Assembly (NCBI RefSeq): GCF_040932435.1
Contig: NZ_JBFQGA010000002.1
Coordinates: 124,001 to 188,000 of the forward strand
Length of the DNA: 64,000 nucleotides
Source: Kluyvera sp040932435
GTDB lineage: Bacteria; Pseudomonadota; Gammaproteobacteria; Enterobacterales; Enterobacteriaceae
Direction: 5' to 3'
In this document: piece after piece, positions 25,201-33,685 of the stretch
Numbering within the stretch: the first letter of the stretch is position 1
Layout of the letters: each line of letters begins with the position of its first letter
Notes under the pieces: generated by a model
What the model saw: the letters and a program-made list of their open reading frames with translations, nothing else
Databases searched by the model: none
Told to the model about the DNA's origin: nothing
Position numbers and translations under genes: made by a program

Positions 25201-26190
25201 TCATCCACCTATATAGGATAAATTCTGGGTAATTCCGGTATTGCCCTGATGCAGGAAGTGGGTCTGTTTTTTATGGGTTAAGGCTTCGGCGATTCGGTCT
25301 TCCAGCGCCTGCTGCTGGGCGTCTTCCGCCAACAGTTCACGCAGGTCAACGCCGCCGTCACCAAACAGGCACAGATGCAGCTTCCCAATGGACGATACGC
25401 GCAGACGGTTACAACTGGCGCAGAAGTCTTTTTCATACGGCATAATTAAGCCGATTTCCCCTTCGTAGTCGGGATGACAAAAGACCTGAGCCGGGCCGTC
25501 GCTGCGCTGACGGATTTGATGGATCCAGCCACGCTGAAGCAGTTGGTCACGCAGCACCATGCCTGAGATATGGTGCTTACGGAACAGCTCGCTGCCGTCG
25601 CCGGTTTCCATCAATTCAATAAAGCGGAGTTGAATGCGGCGCGGTTTGATCCACGCCAGAAAGGTGTCGAGCTGGTGATGGTTGACATCGCGCATCAGCA
25701 CGGTGTTAACCTTCACTTTGTCAAAGCCCGCGGTAAAGGCGGCGTCGATGCCGTCCATCACCTGGCGGAACTTATCTTGGCCGGTAATCGCGTGAAACTG
25801 GCGAGCGTCGAGGCTATCTAAGCTGACGTTCAATGCAGTTAATCCGGCATCACGCCAAGCGGCGACATCGCGCGCCATACGGTAACCGTTTGTAGTCACG
25901 GCAATCTGGCGAATGGAGGCGTTCTCTTTCACTGCGGCGATAACGTCGGTGAAGTCGCGACGTAGCGATGGTTCACCGCCCGTCAGACGGACTTTTTCAG
26001 TACCCAGCGCCGAAAAGGCGCGCGTCACCCGGCGAATTTCGTCCAGAGACAAAAAACCTTTGTTGGTGACGCCATTGGGCTGATATCCGTTAGGCAGACA
26101 GTAGGTGCAGCGAAAGTTGCATACGTCGGTAATCGACAGGCGCAGATAAAAAAATCGGCGCGCAAACGCATCAGTGAGTTGTGAAGCCAT
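25201..26190 (-). CDS. moaA: GTP 3',8-cyclase MoaA (radical SAM)
   Basis: MoaA is the radical-SAM enzyme that begins molybdenum cofactor synthesis from GTP. The 329-residue product has the SAM-cluster motif C24-xxx-C28-xx-C31 (TDVCNFRCTYC), TGGEPSLRRD for SAM binding, a second cluster near the C-terminus (CASCNRLRVSS...LHLC) and the terminal Gly-Gly (LSYIGG). The start at 26190 (MASQLTDAFARR) equals E. coli; the longer frame to 26223 runs into the riboswitch. Expression should be under the upstream molybdenum-cofactor RNA element. Confidence 0.97.
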   Translation of the reverse strand: MASQLTDAFARRFFYLRLSITDVCNFRCTYCLPNGYQPNGVTNKGFLSLDEIRRVTRAFSALGTEKVRLTGGEPSLRRDFTDVIAAVKENASIRQIAVTTNGYRMARDVAAWRDAGLTALNVSLDSLDARQFHAITGQDKFRQVMDGIDAAFTAGFDKVKVNTVLMRDVNHHQLDTFLAWIKPRRIQLRFIELMETGDGSELFRKHHISGMVLRDQLLQRGWIHQIRQRSDGPAQVFCHPDYEGEIGLIMPYEKDFCASCNRLRVSSIGKLHLCLFGDGGVDLRELLAEDAQQQALEDRIAEALTHKKQTHFLHQGNTGITQNLSYIGG

Positions 26191-26191
26191 A

Positions 26192-26304
26192 GACACCTTT
26201 CCAAATACGGGAGGCGAGATCATTTCTTCCTTCGCCCTGGCGGCAGATTATCTGCCGCGGCCAAAGCACCGTATTTTTCAACTTAGGCACAGAGGCTAGA
26301 GTGT
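26192..26304 (-). promoter_or_regulatory. Molybdenum cofactor (MOCO) riboswitch in the moaA leader
   Basis: On the minus strand the leader carries the conserved blocks CTCTAGCCTCTG, ATACGGTGCTTTGGCCG, CCAGGGCGAAGGAAGAAATG, CGCCTCCCGTAT and GGAAAGGTGT in the E. coli order, with a variable hairpin (GCGGCAGATAATCTGCCGC) in the middle. It ends next to the moaA ATG, so control is probably of translation. Confidence 0.92.
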
Positions 26305-26553
26305 GTTGTTCAGACTATTGTAGATAGAGAACTGAACTAGGTTATGCCGAATAGTAGCGCGAGAATAACAGTTTCGCCATTCTTGCAATCGCTGTATAAA
26401 GTTATATATAGCGAGCCTATCGTGCACTTTCCCTACAGAATACGTAAAAATACCGTTTTTGCATTGATATACGTCATTTTGACCGGCACAGAGCATCGTC
26501 TTTTAGAGGTAGTTAGGCTACTGTAAGCACGTTTTTCACTATAAGGAAGTTGT
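26305..26553. other. moaA-ybhK divergent promoter region
   Basis: About 250 bases with no supported gene between the riboswitch and ybhK. It should hold the moaA promoter (minus) and ybhK promoter (plus). AAGGA at 26543-26547 is the ybhK ribosome site. Confidence 0.5.
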
Positions 26554-27459
26554 ATGCGCAATCGTACTTTTGCCGATCTTGACCGCGTCGTCGCGCTAGG
26601 CGGCGGGCATGGACTTGGACGCGTGATGTCATCCCTTTCATCTCTGGGCTCGCGCCTGACCGGCATCGTCACAACCACCGATAACGGGGGCTCAACGGGA
26701 CGTATTCGCCGTTCTGAAGGGGGCATTGCTTGGGGAGATATGCGCAACTGTCTTAACCAATTAATTACCGAACCCAGCGTCGCTTCCACGATGTTTGAGT
26801 ATCGTTTTGGCGGTAATGGCGAACTTTCCGGACATAACCTCGGAAACTTGATGTTAAAGGCGCTAGACAACATGAGCGTCAGGCCTTTAGAGGCCATAAA
26901 TTTAATAAAAAACCTGCTGAAAGTGGAAGCTTCATTGATTCCAATGTCCGAACAGCCGGTTGATTTAATGGCAATCGACAACGAGGGCCACGAAATTTAC
27001 GGTGAAGTGAACATTGACCAACTGACGCTGCCGCCAAAAGAGCTCATGTTAACGCCTTTGGTTTCGGCAACCAGAGAAGCGGTAGAAGCCATCGCGCACG
27101 CGGATCTGATTCTGATTGGCCCCGGCAGTTTCTACACCAGTTTGCTGCCCATTGTACTGCTACCGGATGTCGCCCAGGCGCTACGTCGAACGCCAGCACC
27201 CATGGTTTTTATCGATAACCTCGGTCGCGAACATAGCTCAGCGGGCAACCTTAGCATTGAAGCACGCATTGCACTGCTGGAGCACTATATTGGCAAGGCG
27301 GTCATTGATGCGGTCGTAGTCGGCCCGAAAGTCGACGCCAGTCACGTGCAGTGCAAAGTGGTCATTCAGCAACCGTTGGAAGCCGATGATATTCCTTATC
27401 GTCACGATCGAGTGCTATTGCGTGCAGCATTGGAAGAGGCCCTACAGGCCTTTGCCTGA
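26554..27459 (+). CDS. ybhK: YvcK-family protein YbhK (CofD-like)
   Basis: YbhK is a member of the YvcK/CofD-like family, whose Gram-positive members bind UDP-GlcNAc and affect cell shape and gluconeogenic growth; the role in enterics is unsettled. The 301-residue product has the Rossmann-like motif VALGGGHGLGRVMSSLSS at the N-terminus, TTTDNGGSTGRIRR, and LILIGPGSFYTSLLPIVLLPD. It is divergent from moaA, as in E. coli. The eptA operon follows, which is not the case in K-12. Confidence 0.93.
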   Translation: MRNRTFADLDRVVALGGGHGLGRVMSSLSSLGSRLTGIVTTTDNGGSTGRIRRSEGGIAWGDMRNCLNQLITEPSVASTMFEYRFGGNGELSGHNLGNLMLKALDNMSVRPLEAINLIKNLLKVEASLIPMSEQPVDLMAIDNEGHEIYGEVNIDQLTLPPKELMLTPLVSATREAVEAIAHADLILIGPGSFYTSLLPIVLLPDVAQALRRTPAPMVFIDNLGREHSSAGNLSIEARIALLEHYIGKAVIDAVVVGPKVDASHVQCKVVIQQPLEADDIPYRHDRVLLRAALEEALQAFA

Positions 27460-27472
27460 GTTTCCTTAACAT

Positions 27473-27489
27473 CTTAAGGTTGTCTTAAA
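27473..27489 (+). promoter_or_regulatory. PmrA (BasR) box of eptA-basRS
   Basis: CTTAAGGTTGTCTTAAA is two direct half-sites (CTTAAG, CTTAAA) with an 11-base repeat period, the PmrA consensus. A further CTTAA lies eight bases upstream. A -10 TATAAT is at 27515-27520. The operon should be autoregulated. Confidence 0.85.
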
Positions 27490-27514
27490 ATACGTCAGGC
27501 AGCATAGCGGACAT

Positions 27515-27520
27515 TATAAT
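27515..27520 (+). promoter_or_regulatory. Putative -10 of the eptA operon
   Basis: A consensus TATAAT lies 25 bases after the PmrA box and 16 bases before the eptA ATG. Transcription from it would leave a 5' leader of only about ten bases. Confidence 0.6.
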
Positions 27521-27536
27521 TACCGAGTCCACCGTT

Positions 27537-29168
27537 ATGCTTCGCCTGTTGCGCTACCGCCCTACCGTCAGTCGGCTGACCTACATTCTTTTGTTCGCAC
27601 TCTATATTGCGCTGGTGCTGAACATCCATTTTTATCGTCAAGCGTTTACACTGTTACCGATTGACGGTCTGCATAATGCGCTGGTCTTTTTATCTTTGCC
27701 GGTAGTCGCGTTTTCAGTGATGGCTATTTTTCTGACGCTGGCCTCACTTATTCGCCTCGAAAAGCTGGCCGTCACGCTGTTTATTCTCCTGAGCGCCAGC
27801 GCCCAGTATTTTATGATGAACTTTGGCGTCGTCATTGACCGTTCGATGATCACCAATATTATCGATACCACACCCGCCGAGAGCTATGCCCTGCTCTCCG
27901 GCCAAATGATCGCGGTGCTTGGGTTTACTGCACTGCTCTTTATCGCGCTCGCTTGGTGGATAAAAATCAAACCGGCGGCAAATCTGTGGCGCGGCACATT
28001 GATGCGTGTCGGCACGATAGTGGTTTCTGCATTACTTATCGTATTGGTTGCCGCCGTATTTTATAAAGATTACGCCTCGCTGTTTCGTAATAATAAAGAG
28101 TTGGTGAAATCACTAAACCCGTCGAATAGTATTGTGGCGCTCAACTCTTGGTCTTTCCATCACCAGATGGATAATTTACCGCTGGTAAAAATAGGCGAGG
28201 ATGCCCAGCAAAAGGCGGCAATGAAACAGGGTCCGCGTAAAAACTTAACTATTTTAATCGTCGGTGAAACCTCGCGCGCTGAGAACTTCTCGTTGGGCGG
28301 CTACGACCGCGAAACCAACCCGCTGCTGGCGAAAGATAACATCGTTTATTTCCCCAAAACGGCCTCCTGCGGCACTGCCACCGCCGTTTCGGTACCTTGC
28401 ATGTTCTCCAATATGCCTCGAGTCGGCTACAACGAATCGCTGGCGCATCACCAAGAAGGACTGCTGGATATTATTCAGCGTGCCGGGATTCAAGTGCAGT
28501 GGAACGATAACGACGGCGGTTGTAAGGGTGCCTGCGATCGCGTGCCGCACCAGGATATGACCTCATTAAATTTGCCGGGACAATGTATTAACGGCGAGTG
28601 TTACGATGAGGTGCTGTTCCACGATCTCGATAAAGCGATTGATAATATGCAAGGCGACGGCGTGATTGTGCTGCATACCATCGGCAGCCATGGTCCGACT
28701 TATTACAACCGCTATCCACCGGCATTTCGCCGCTATACGCCAACTTGTGATACCAGCGAAATTCAATCGTGTAGCCAAGAGCAGCTGAAAAATAGCTATG
28801 ACAACACCATTTTATATGTCGATTATATCGTCGATAAAGCGATAAAACTGCTGCAGTCGAAACAGGATAAATTCACCACTAGCTTGGTTTATCTTTCCGA
28901 CCATGGTGAATCTTTGGGCGAAAACGGCGTTTATCTTCACGGTTTGCCTTATTCCATCGCGCCGGAAACGCAAAAACATGTGCCAATGCTGTTATGGTTA
29001 TCGGATGACTATCAAAAACGCTATGGCGTAAATTACGGTTGCCTGCAAAAACAGGCCCAAGAAAATAACTACTCTCAGGATAATCTGTTCTCTACAATGC
29101 TAGGTTTAACCGGCGTAGAGACGCGGGAATATCACGCAGCGGATGATATTTTAGCCACCTGTAAATAG
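27537..29168 (+). CDS. eptA: Lipid A phosphoethanolamine transferase EptA (PmrC)
   Basis: EptA transfers phosphoethanolamine from phosphatidylethanolamine to lipid A at the outer face of the inner membrane, lowering binding of polymyxin and cationic peptides. The 543-residue product has about five N-terminal membrane helices (to about residue 180) and a periplasmic sulphatase-like domain. Zinc ligand E244 (VGETSR), nucleophile T280 (SCGTATAVSVPCMFS), and the SDHGESLGE metal motif with the following LHGLPY histidine are all present. It matches E. coli EptA closely (GSHGPTYYNRYPP, CNGEC-type disulphide cysteines). It heads eptA-basR-basS, which K-12 carries elsewhere. Confidence 0.95.
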   Translation: MLRLLRYRPTVSRLTYILLFALYIALVLNIHFYRQAFTLLPIDGLHNALVFLSLPVVAFSVMAIFLTLASLIRLEKLAVTLFILLSASAQYFMMNFGVVIDRSMITNIIDTTPAESYALLSGQMIAVLGFTALLFIALAWWIKIKPAANLWRGTLMRVGTIVVSALLIVLVAAVFYKDYASLFRNNKELVKSLNPSNSIVALNSWSFHHQMDNLPLVKIGEDAQQKAAMKQGPRKNLTILIVGETSRAENFSLGGYDRETNPLLAKDNIVYFPKTASCGTATAVSVPCMFSNMPRVGYNESLAHHQEGLLDIIQRAGIQVQWNDNDGGCKGACDRVPHQDMTSLNLPGQCINGECYDEVLFHDLDKAIDNMQGDGVIVLHTIGSHGPTYYNRYPPAFRRYTPTCDTSEIQSCSQEQLKNSYDNTILYVDYIVDKAIKLLQSKQDKFTTSLVYLSDHGESLGENGVYLHGLPYSIAPETQKHVPMLLWLSDDYQKRYGVNYGCLQKQAQENNYSQDNLFSTMLGLTGVETREYHAADDILATCK

Positions 29169-29178
29169 AGGCCAGAAG

Positions 29179-29850
29179 ATGAAAATATTAGTCGTTGAAG
29201 ATGACACCCTGCTATTGCAGGGGCTGATTCTGGCAATGCAAAGCGAGGGGTACGCCTGCGATGGCGTCGCCACGGCACAGCAGGCAGCGCTAAGCCTAGC
29301 CAACGGGCATTACAGTCTGATCGTGCTGGATTTAGGCCTGCCGGATGAGGATGGGCTGCATTTTCTGAACCGCATTCGCCAAGAAAAGATCAGTATCCCA
29401 GTCCTTATCCTCACTGCCCGCGATACGCTTGAGGATCGCGTCAGCGGCCTCGATACCGGTGCGGATGATTATCTGGTGAAGCCGTTTGCGTTAGAAGAAC
29501 TCAATGCCCGCATCCGAGCGCTGCTGCGGCGTAATCTCAATCAAGGTGATAATGAGGTTACCGTTGAGAATCTGCGTCTTAACGTTACCCGCCGTCAGGT
29601 ATGGCTTGACGGTGAGCTGCTGGAACTGACTCCAAAAGAGTACGCTCTGCTTTCGCGTTTGATGCTCAAGGCTGGCAGCCCTGTACACCGTGAAATTCTC
29701 TACAACGATATCTACAACTGGGATAACGAACCCGCTACCAATACGCTGGAAGTTCATATCCACAACCTGCGCGATAAAGTGGGCAAAACCCGCATTCGTA
29801 CCGTGCGCGGCTTTGGCTATCAGTTAGTTAATACTGAGAAGGCAGAATAA
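29179..29850 (+). CDS. basR: Response regulator BasR (PmrA)
   Basis: BasR is the OmpR-family regulator that activates lipid A modification genes when phosphorylated by BasS. The 223-residue product has acidic residues EDD near 8-10, phosphoacceptor D51 (LIVLDLGLPDEDG), T/S and K switch residues (LTARDT, VKPFAL) and a winged-helix DNA-binding domain (LTPKEYALLSRLMLKAGSPVHREIL ... NTLEVHIHNLRDKVG). It reads very like Salmonella PmrA throughout. AGGCCAGAAG precedes the ATG ten bases after eptA. Confidence 0.95.
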   Translation: MKILVVEDDTLLLQGLILAMQSEGYACDGVATAQQAALSLANGHYSLIVLDLGLPDEDGLHFLNRIRQEKISIPVLILTARDTLEDRVSGLDTGADDYLVKPFALEELNARIRALLRRNLNQGDNEVTVENLRLNVTRRQVWLDGELLELTPKEYALLSRLMLKAGSPVHREILYNDIYNWDNEPATNTLEVHIHNLRDKVGKTRIRTVRGFGYQLVNTEKAE

Positions 29851-29853
29851 GGT

Positions 29854-30933
29854 ATGGCGACCTTTTCCATCCGCAAGTGGCCGATGCGCCACCAGCTATT
29901 GCTGGCCATAGGGCTTATCTTGGTGGTCTTTCAGCTTATCAGCGTATTCTGGCTGTGGCATGAGAGCAAAGAGCAGATCGAGCTGGAAGTGGCGATGCTG
30001 ATTAACAATCACAACAACGCCAAACATATTCGCCACGAGGTGCGCGAAGCCATTGCCAGCCTACTGTTGCCGAGCCTGGTGATTATCGGTTTGGCGCTGT
30101 TTCTGTGTTTACAGGCGGTGAAGCGCATCACGCGTCCACTGGCTGACCTGCAAAAAGAGCTCGATGTTCGTACGCCGGGAAATCTGCAGCCCATTTATCT
30201 GCAGCAGACCACGGTCGAGGTGGAAGCCGTAACCCGCGCTATCAACCAATTAGTGGAAAATTTGACGCAAACGCTCGATCGTGAACGGCTGTTTACCGCC
30301 GACGTCGCCCACGAACTGCGAACCCCTCTGGCGGGGCTAAAACTGCATCTTGAGCTGCTCGAAAAAACGCAAAACCTCAATCTTTCCCCACTGCTGCAAC
30401 GTTTGGACCAGATGACCGAAAGCGTGGCCCAGCTATTGCTGCTCGCGCGAGTAGGACAGTCATTTTCCGCTGGCAGTTACCAGCAGGTTTGCCTGCTGGC
30501 CGACGTGATAGAGCCAATCAAAGGTGAACTGGAGAGCATGCTCAGCACCCGCTCGCAAACGCTGGCTATCAACGCTCCAGAGTCCTCGGTGACCGTCTCT
30601 GGCGATGCCACCCTACTACGGTTATTGGTCCGTAATCTGATAGAGAATGCGCATCGTTATAGCCCGGAAGACTCGACGATCACCTTGAAGCTGGAAACAG
30701 CGGCGCGCCCAAGTCTGGCCGTCGAAGATGAAGGTCCGGGAATTGATGAGTCGAAAGTTGGCGAATTGAGTCAGGCATTTGTGCGCATGGACAGCCGCTA
30801 CGGCGGGATTGGTCTGGGCTTAAGTATCGTGACCCGTATAGCCCAGCTGCATGAAGCGGCGTTCTTCTTGCAAAACCGCGATACCGGAGTCGGCACGCGG
30901 GCATGGGTAGAATTTCAACCCGCCAAGCGTTAA
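29854..30933 (+). CDS. basS: Sensor histidine kinase BasS (PmrB)
   Basis: BasS senses Fe3+, Al3+ and mildly acid pH at the inner membrane and phosphorylates BasR. The 359-residue product has two membrane helices (about 14-36 and 66-88) around a short periplasmic loop with two ExxE metal-binding motifs (ESKE, EVRE), a HAMP linker, the H-box DVAHELRTPLAG, and ATP-binding N, G1 and G2 boxes (NLIENAHRYSPE, VEDEGPGIDES, GGIGLGLSI). It starts four bases after basR. A convergent 30-codon gene ends seven bases beyond its stop. Confidence 0.95.
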   Translation: MATFSIRKWPMRHQLLLAIGLILVVFQLISVFWLWHESKEQIELEVAMLINNHNNAKHIRHEVREAIASLLLPSLVIIGLALFLCLQAVKRITRPLADLQKELDVRTPGNLQPIYLQQTTVEVEAVTRAINQLVENLTQTLDRERLFTADVAHELRTPLAGLKLHLELLEKTQNLNLSPLLQRLDQMTESVAQLLLLARVGQSFSAGSYQQVCLLADVIEPIKGELESMLSTRSQTLAINAPESSVTVSGDATLLRLLVRNLIENAHRYSPEDSTITLKLETAARPSLAVEDEGPGIDESKVGELSQAFVRMDSRYGGIGLGLSIVTRIAQLHEAAFFLQNRDTGVGTRAWVEFQPAKR

Positions 30934-30940
30934 GAGCGTT

Positions 30941-31033
30941 TTAGTAGGTCAGCATCCAATGGCAAAGAAAGCCTGCGACGATGGCCACAGAGACGAGCAC
31001 GGTAAACAGCTGCGGGACATTCAGATTAGACAT
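30941..31033 (-). CDS. PmrR-like small membrane peptide (30 aa)
   Basis: This short gene begins MSNLNVPQLFTVLVS and ends LCHWMLTY, with one hydrophobic helix over about residues 9-25. From memory it resembles PmrR (ending FLYIWFATY), a PmrA-activated inner-membrane peptide that inhibits the lipid A kinase LpxT in Salmonella; the shared pattern is TVxxV...FLxxWxxTY. GAGGG lies eight bases before the ATG and a perfect PmrA box lies 44 bases upstream on the same strand. It converges on basS. Coding evidence is the ribosome site, promoter and similarity; length alone would not be convincing. PmrR identity is likely but not proven. Confidence 0.7.
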   Translation of the reverse strand: MSNLNVPQLFTVLVSVAIVAGFLCHWMLTY

Positions 31034-31076
31034 GACACTACCCTCATTTATTTTAGAGATAGTATCAGCAGAATTT

Positions 31077-31093
31077 ATTAAGTGAACATTAAG
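31077..31093 (-). promoter_or_regulatory. PmrA (BasR) box of the pmrR-like gene
   Basis: Minus strand CTTAATGTTCACTTAAT: two identical CTTAAT half-sites with 5-base spacing, a perfect PmrA box. Candidate -10 elements are TACTAT (31059-31064) or TAAAAT (31050-31055). Confidence 0.85.
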
Positions 31094-31148
31094 CTAGGCG
31101 GCCAATTCGTGACGCCAGCCACAGTTTCAAATAACATTCTCACGCCAT

Positions 31149-31250
31149 GTAGGCCGGATAAGGCAACGCCGCCATCCGGCAATCAGCACCAAGCTATCAT
31201 CAAGCAATCTGCCTCATGTTGCCTGATGGCGCTACGCTTATCAGGCCTAC
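31149..31250. repeat. REP pair downstream of uvrB
   Basis: GTAGGCCGGATAAGGC...CATCCGGC (31149-31180) faces GCCTGATGGCGC...TATCAGGCCTAC (31221-31250), between uvrB and the pmrR-like promoter. Confidence 0.85.
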
Positions 31251-31262
31251 TATCTACGCGCA

Positions 31263-33287
31263 TCAAGACGTTGCAATGAATAGCTCGCGCAGCTTGTGCA
31301 GTTGATCGCGCGCCTGCGCGGCCTCTTCGAATTCCAAGTTCTGCGCATGCTTCATCATCTGCGTTTCCAGCGCCTGAATTTGCTGCTGCAGCGCTTTCGG
31401 CGTCAGGGCTTGGATATCTGGCTCAACGATAGATGCAGCGCCACGCGACTTACCACGCCCCTTCGCCTTGGTCTTCGCCAGCCCCTCGCCCATCGCCAAG
31501 ATATCGACTACGTCTTTAACGAGACCCTGCGGCACGATGCCGTGTTCTTCGTTATAGAGTTGCTGCTTCTCTCGACGACGTTCGGTTTCGCCAATCGCCT
31601 TCGCCATCGACGCGGTAATTCGGTCACCGTACAGAATCGCTTTACCGTTGATGTTACGCGCAGCACGACCAATGGTCTGAATCAGCGAACGTTCGGAACG
31701 CAGGAAGCCTTCTTTGTCGGCATCAAGAATTGCCACCAGCGAAACTTCAGGCATGTCCAGCCCTTCACGTAGCAGGTTGATACCCACCAGCACGTCGAAT
31801 TCCCCCAGACGCAGGTCGCGAATGATTTCCATGCGTTCTACGGTATCGATATCAGAGTGCAGATAACGCACCCGCTCGCCGTGCTCTTCAAGGTAATCGG
31901 TGAGATCTTCAGCCATACGCTTGGTCAGCGTCGTCACCAGCACACGCTCGTTAATGACTGAACGCTTGCGAATTTCCGACAGCAGATCGTCGACCTGAGT
32001 CCCTACCGGGCGGACTTCAATGATAGGGTCCAGCAGGCCGGTTGGACGGACGACCTGGTCAATGACGTCACCGCCGGATTTCTCCAGCTCATAGTTGCCC
32101 GGCGTCGCCGAGACATAGATGGTCTGCGGCGCCAGTGCTTCAAATTCTTCAAACTTCAATGGGCGGTTGTCGAGGGCCGACGGCAGTCGGAAACCATACT
32201 CAACCAGTGTCTCTTTACGCGCCCTATCACCACGGTACATGCCGCCAATCTGCGGGATCGTCACGTGCGATTCGTCGATAACCAGCAGGCCATCGGCCGG
32301 CAGGTAGTCAAACAACGTCGGCGGTGGTTCTCCCGGCCCGCGCCCGGAGAGGAAGCGTGAATAGTTTTCGATGCCCGAGCAGTAACCCAGCTCGTTCATC
32401 ATTTCAAGGTCAAACTGAGTGCGTTGACTCAGGCGCTGTTCTTCCAGCAGCTTGTTGTTGGCCAGCAGCACTTTGCGGCGGTCAGCCAACTCGACTTTGA
32501 TCTCTTCCATCGCCTGCAAGATACGTTCACGCGGCGTCACGTAGTGGCTTTTCGGATAGACCGTATAGCGCTGCAGCGTCGATTCAATATGCCCGGTTAG
32601 CGGATCAAACAGCGACAGTCGTTCAACTTCTTCGTCAAACAGCTCAACGCGCAGCGCAAGGTCATCGGACTCCGCAGGGAAAATGTCGATAACTTCGCCG
32701 CGTACGCGGAAGGTCCCACGCTGGAAGGCCTGATCGTTACGGGTGTACTGCAAATCAGTCAGCCGGCGCAAAATGGCCCGCTGGTCGATAATGGTGCCCA
32801 CCGTCAGGTGCAGCATCATTTTCAGATACAGGTCAGGATCGCCCAAGCCGTAGATGGCGGAAACCGATGCAACCACGATCACGTCGCGACGCTCAAGCAA
32901 TGCTTTGGTCGCTGACAGGCGCATCTGATCGATATGTTCGTTAACGGCGGAGTCTTTCTCGATAAAAGTATCGGAGCTCGGGACGTAGGCTTCCGGCTGG
33001 TAGTAGTCGTAGTAGGAGACAAAGTACTCAACGGCGTTCTCTGGGAAGAAGGCCTTCATTTCGCCATACAACTGCGCTGCCAGCGTTTTGTTTGGCGCCA
33101 ACACCATCGTTGGCCGCTGGAGATCGGCAATGACGTTAGCCACGGTAAAGGTTTTACCCGAACCGGTCACGCCCAGCAGCGTCTGGTGGGCCAGGCCGTC
33201 TTCCAGCCCTTCTTTCAGGCGTGAAATGGCAACAGGCTGGTCGCCTGAGGGACTAAACGCGGAATGTAACTTAAAGGGTTTACTCAT
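31263..33287 (-). CDS. uvrB: UvrABC excinuclease subunit UvrB
   Basis: UvrB verifies DNA damage with UvrA and recruits UvrC in nucleotide excision repair. The 674-residue product has Walker A GVTGSGKT at 39-46, the damage-probing beta-hairpin (YYDYYQPEAYVPSSDTFIEKD), helicase motifs DESHVTIPQ and TIGRAARN, and a C-terminal UVR motif (HAQNLEFEEAAQARDQLHKLRE). The start at 33287 (MSKPFKLHSAF) equals E. coli; a TTG two codons upstream is less likely. A LexA box lies about 80 bases upstream. Confidence 0.97.
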   Translation of the reverse strand: MSKPFKLHSAFSPSGDQPVAISRLKEGLEDGLAHQTLLGVTGSGKTFTVANVIADLQRPTMVLAPNKTLAAQLYGEMKAFFPENAVEYFVSYYDYYQPEAYVPSSDTFIEKDSAVNEHIDQMRLSATKALLERRDVIVVASVSAIYGLGDPDLYLKMMLHLTVGTIIDQRAILRRLTDLQYTRNDQAFQRGTFRVRGEVIDIFPAESDDLALRVELFDEEVERLSLFDPLTGHIESTLQRYTVYPKSHYVTPRERILQAMEEIKVELADRRKVLLANNKLLEEQRLSQRTQFDLEMMNELGYCSGIENYSRFLSGRGPGEPPPTLFDYLPADGLLVIDESHVTIPQIGGMYRGDRARKETLVEYGFRLPSALDNRPLKFEEFEALAPQTIYVSATPGNYELEKSGGDVIDQVVRPTGLLDPIIEVRPVGTQVDDLLSEIRKRSVINERVLVTTLTKRMAEDLTDYLEEHGERVRYLHSDIDTVERMEIIRDLRLGEFDVLVGINLLREGLDMPEVSLVAILDADKEGFLRSERSLIQTIGRAARNINGKAILYGDRITASMAKAIGETERRREKQQLYNEEHGIVPQGLVKDVVDILAMGEGLAKTKAKGRGKSRGAASIVEPDIQALTPKALQQQIQALETQMMKHAQNLEFEEAAQARDQLHKLRELFIATS

Positions 33288-33364
33288 GGACAACGCTACC
33301 TGATAACTGATGGCCGGGCTGGAGATTAATTCTACTCGCCACGTACAGATTTGCCAATAAAAAA

Positions 33365-33384
33365 TACTGGATATAAAACCAGTG
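33365..33384 (-). promoter_or_regulatory. LexA box of uvrB
   Basis: TACTGGATATAAAACCAGTG fits the SOS consensus CTG-N10-CAG with flanking TA/TG. It is placed as in E. coli, where uvrB is SOS-induced. Confidence 0.87.
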
Positions 33385-33685
33385 ATGCATTATCGTATTT
33401 CGTGTACTCGTCACGATAACAGGCAAGAGCGGCTGAAATTTCTCCTCAGACCAGATAAAACACCAGCCAATTGAGGTTATCCCCAGAACATTTTCTCTTT
33501 TAACATTTGTCAATATAGGTCATGAAAGTTTTATGGCAACTGACAGCACTTTTTATGACGCCATTGCTTTTATCTATCTTATTGATAATCAAATGAATCA
33601 TGTAAAAGATGCGTTTCGCGTCAATTCGGGTGAAAGCCGCATGCTCTCTCGTTCACCACGAGTTTTCTAACCCTAATACACAGGG

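Noticed and set aside
26344..26526. 60-codon plus-strand frame between moaA and ybhK
   Set aside because: No ribosome site, no recognisable family, and it lies across the region expected to hold both divergent promoters.
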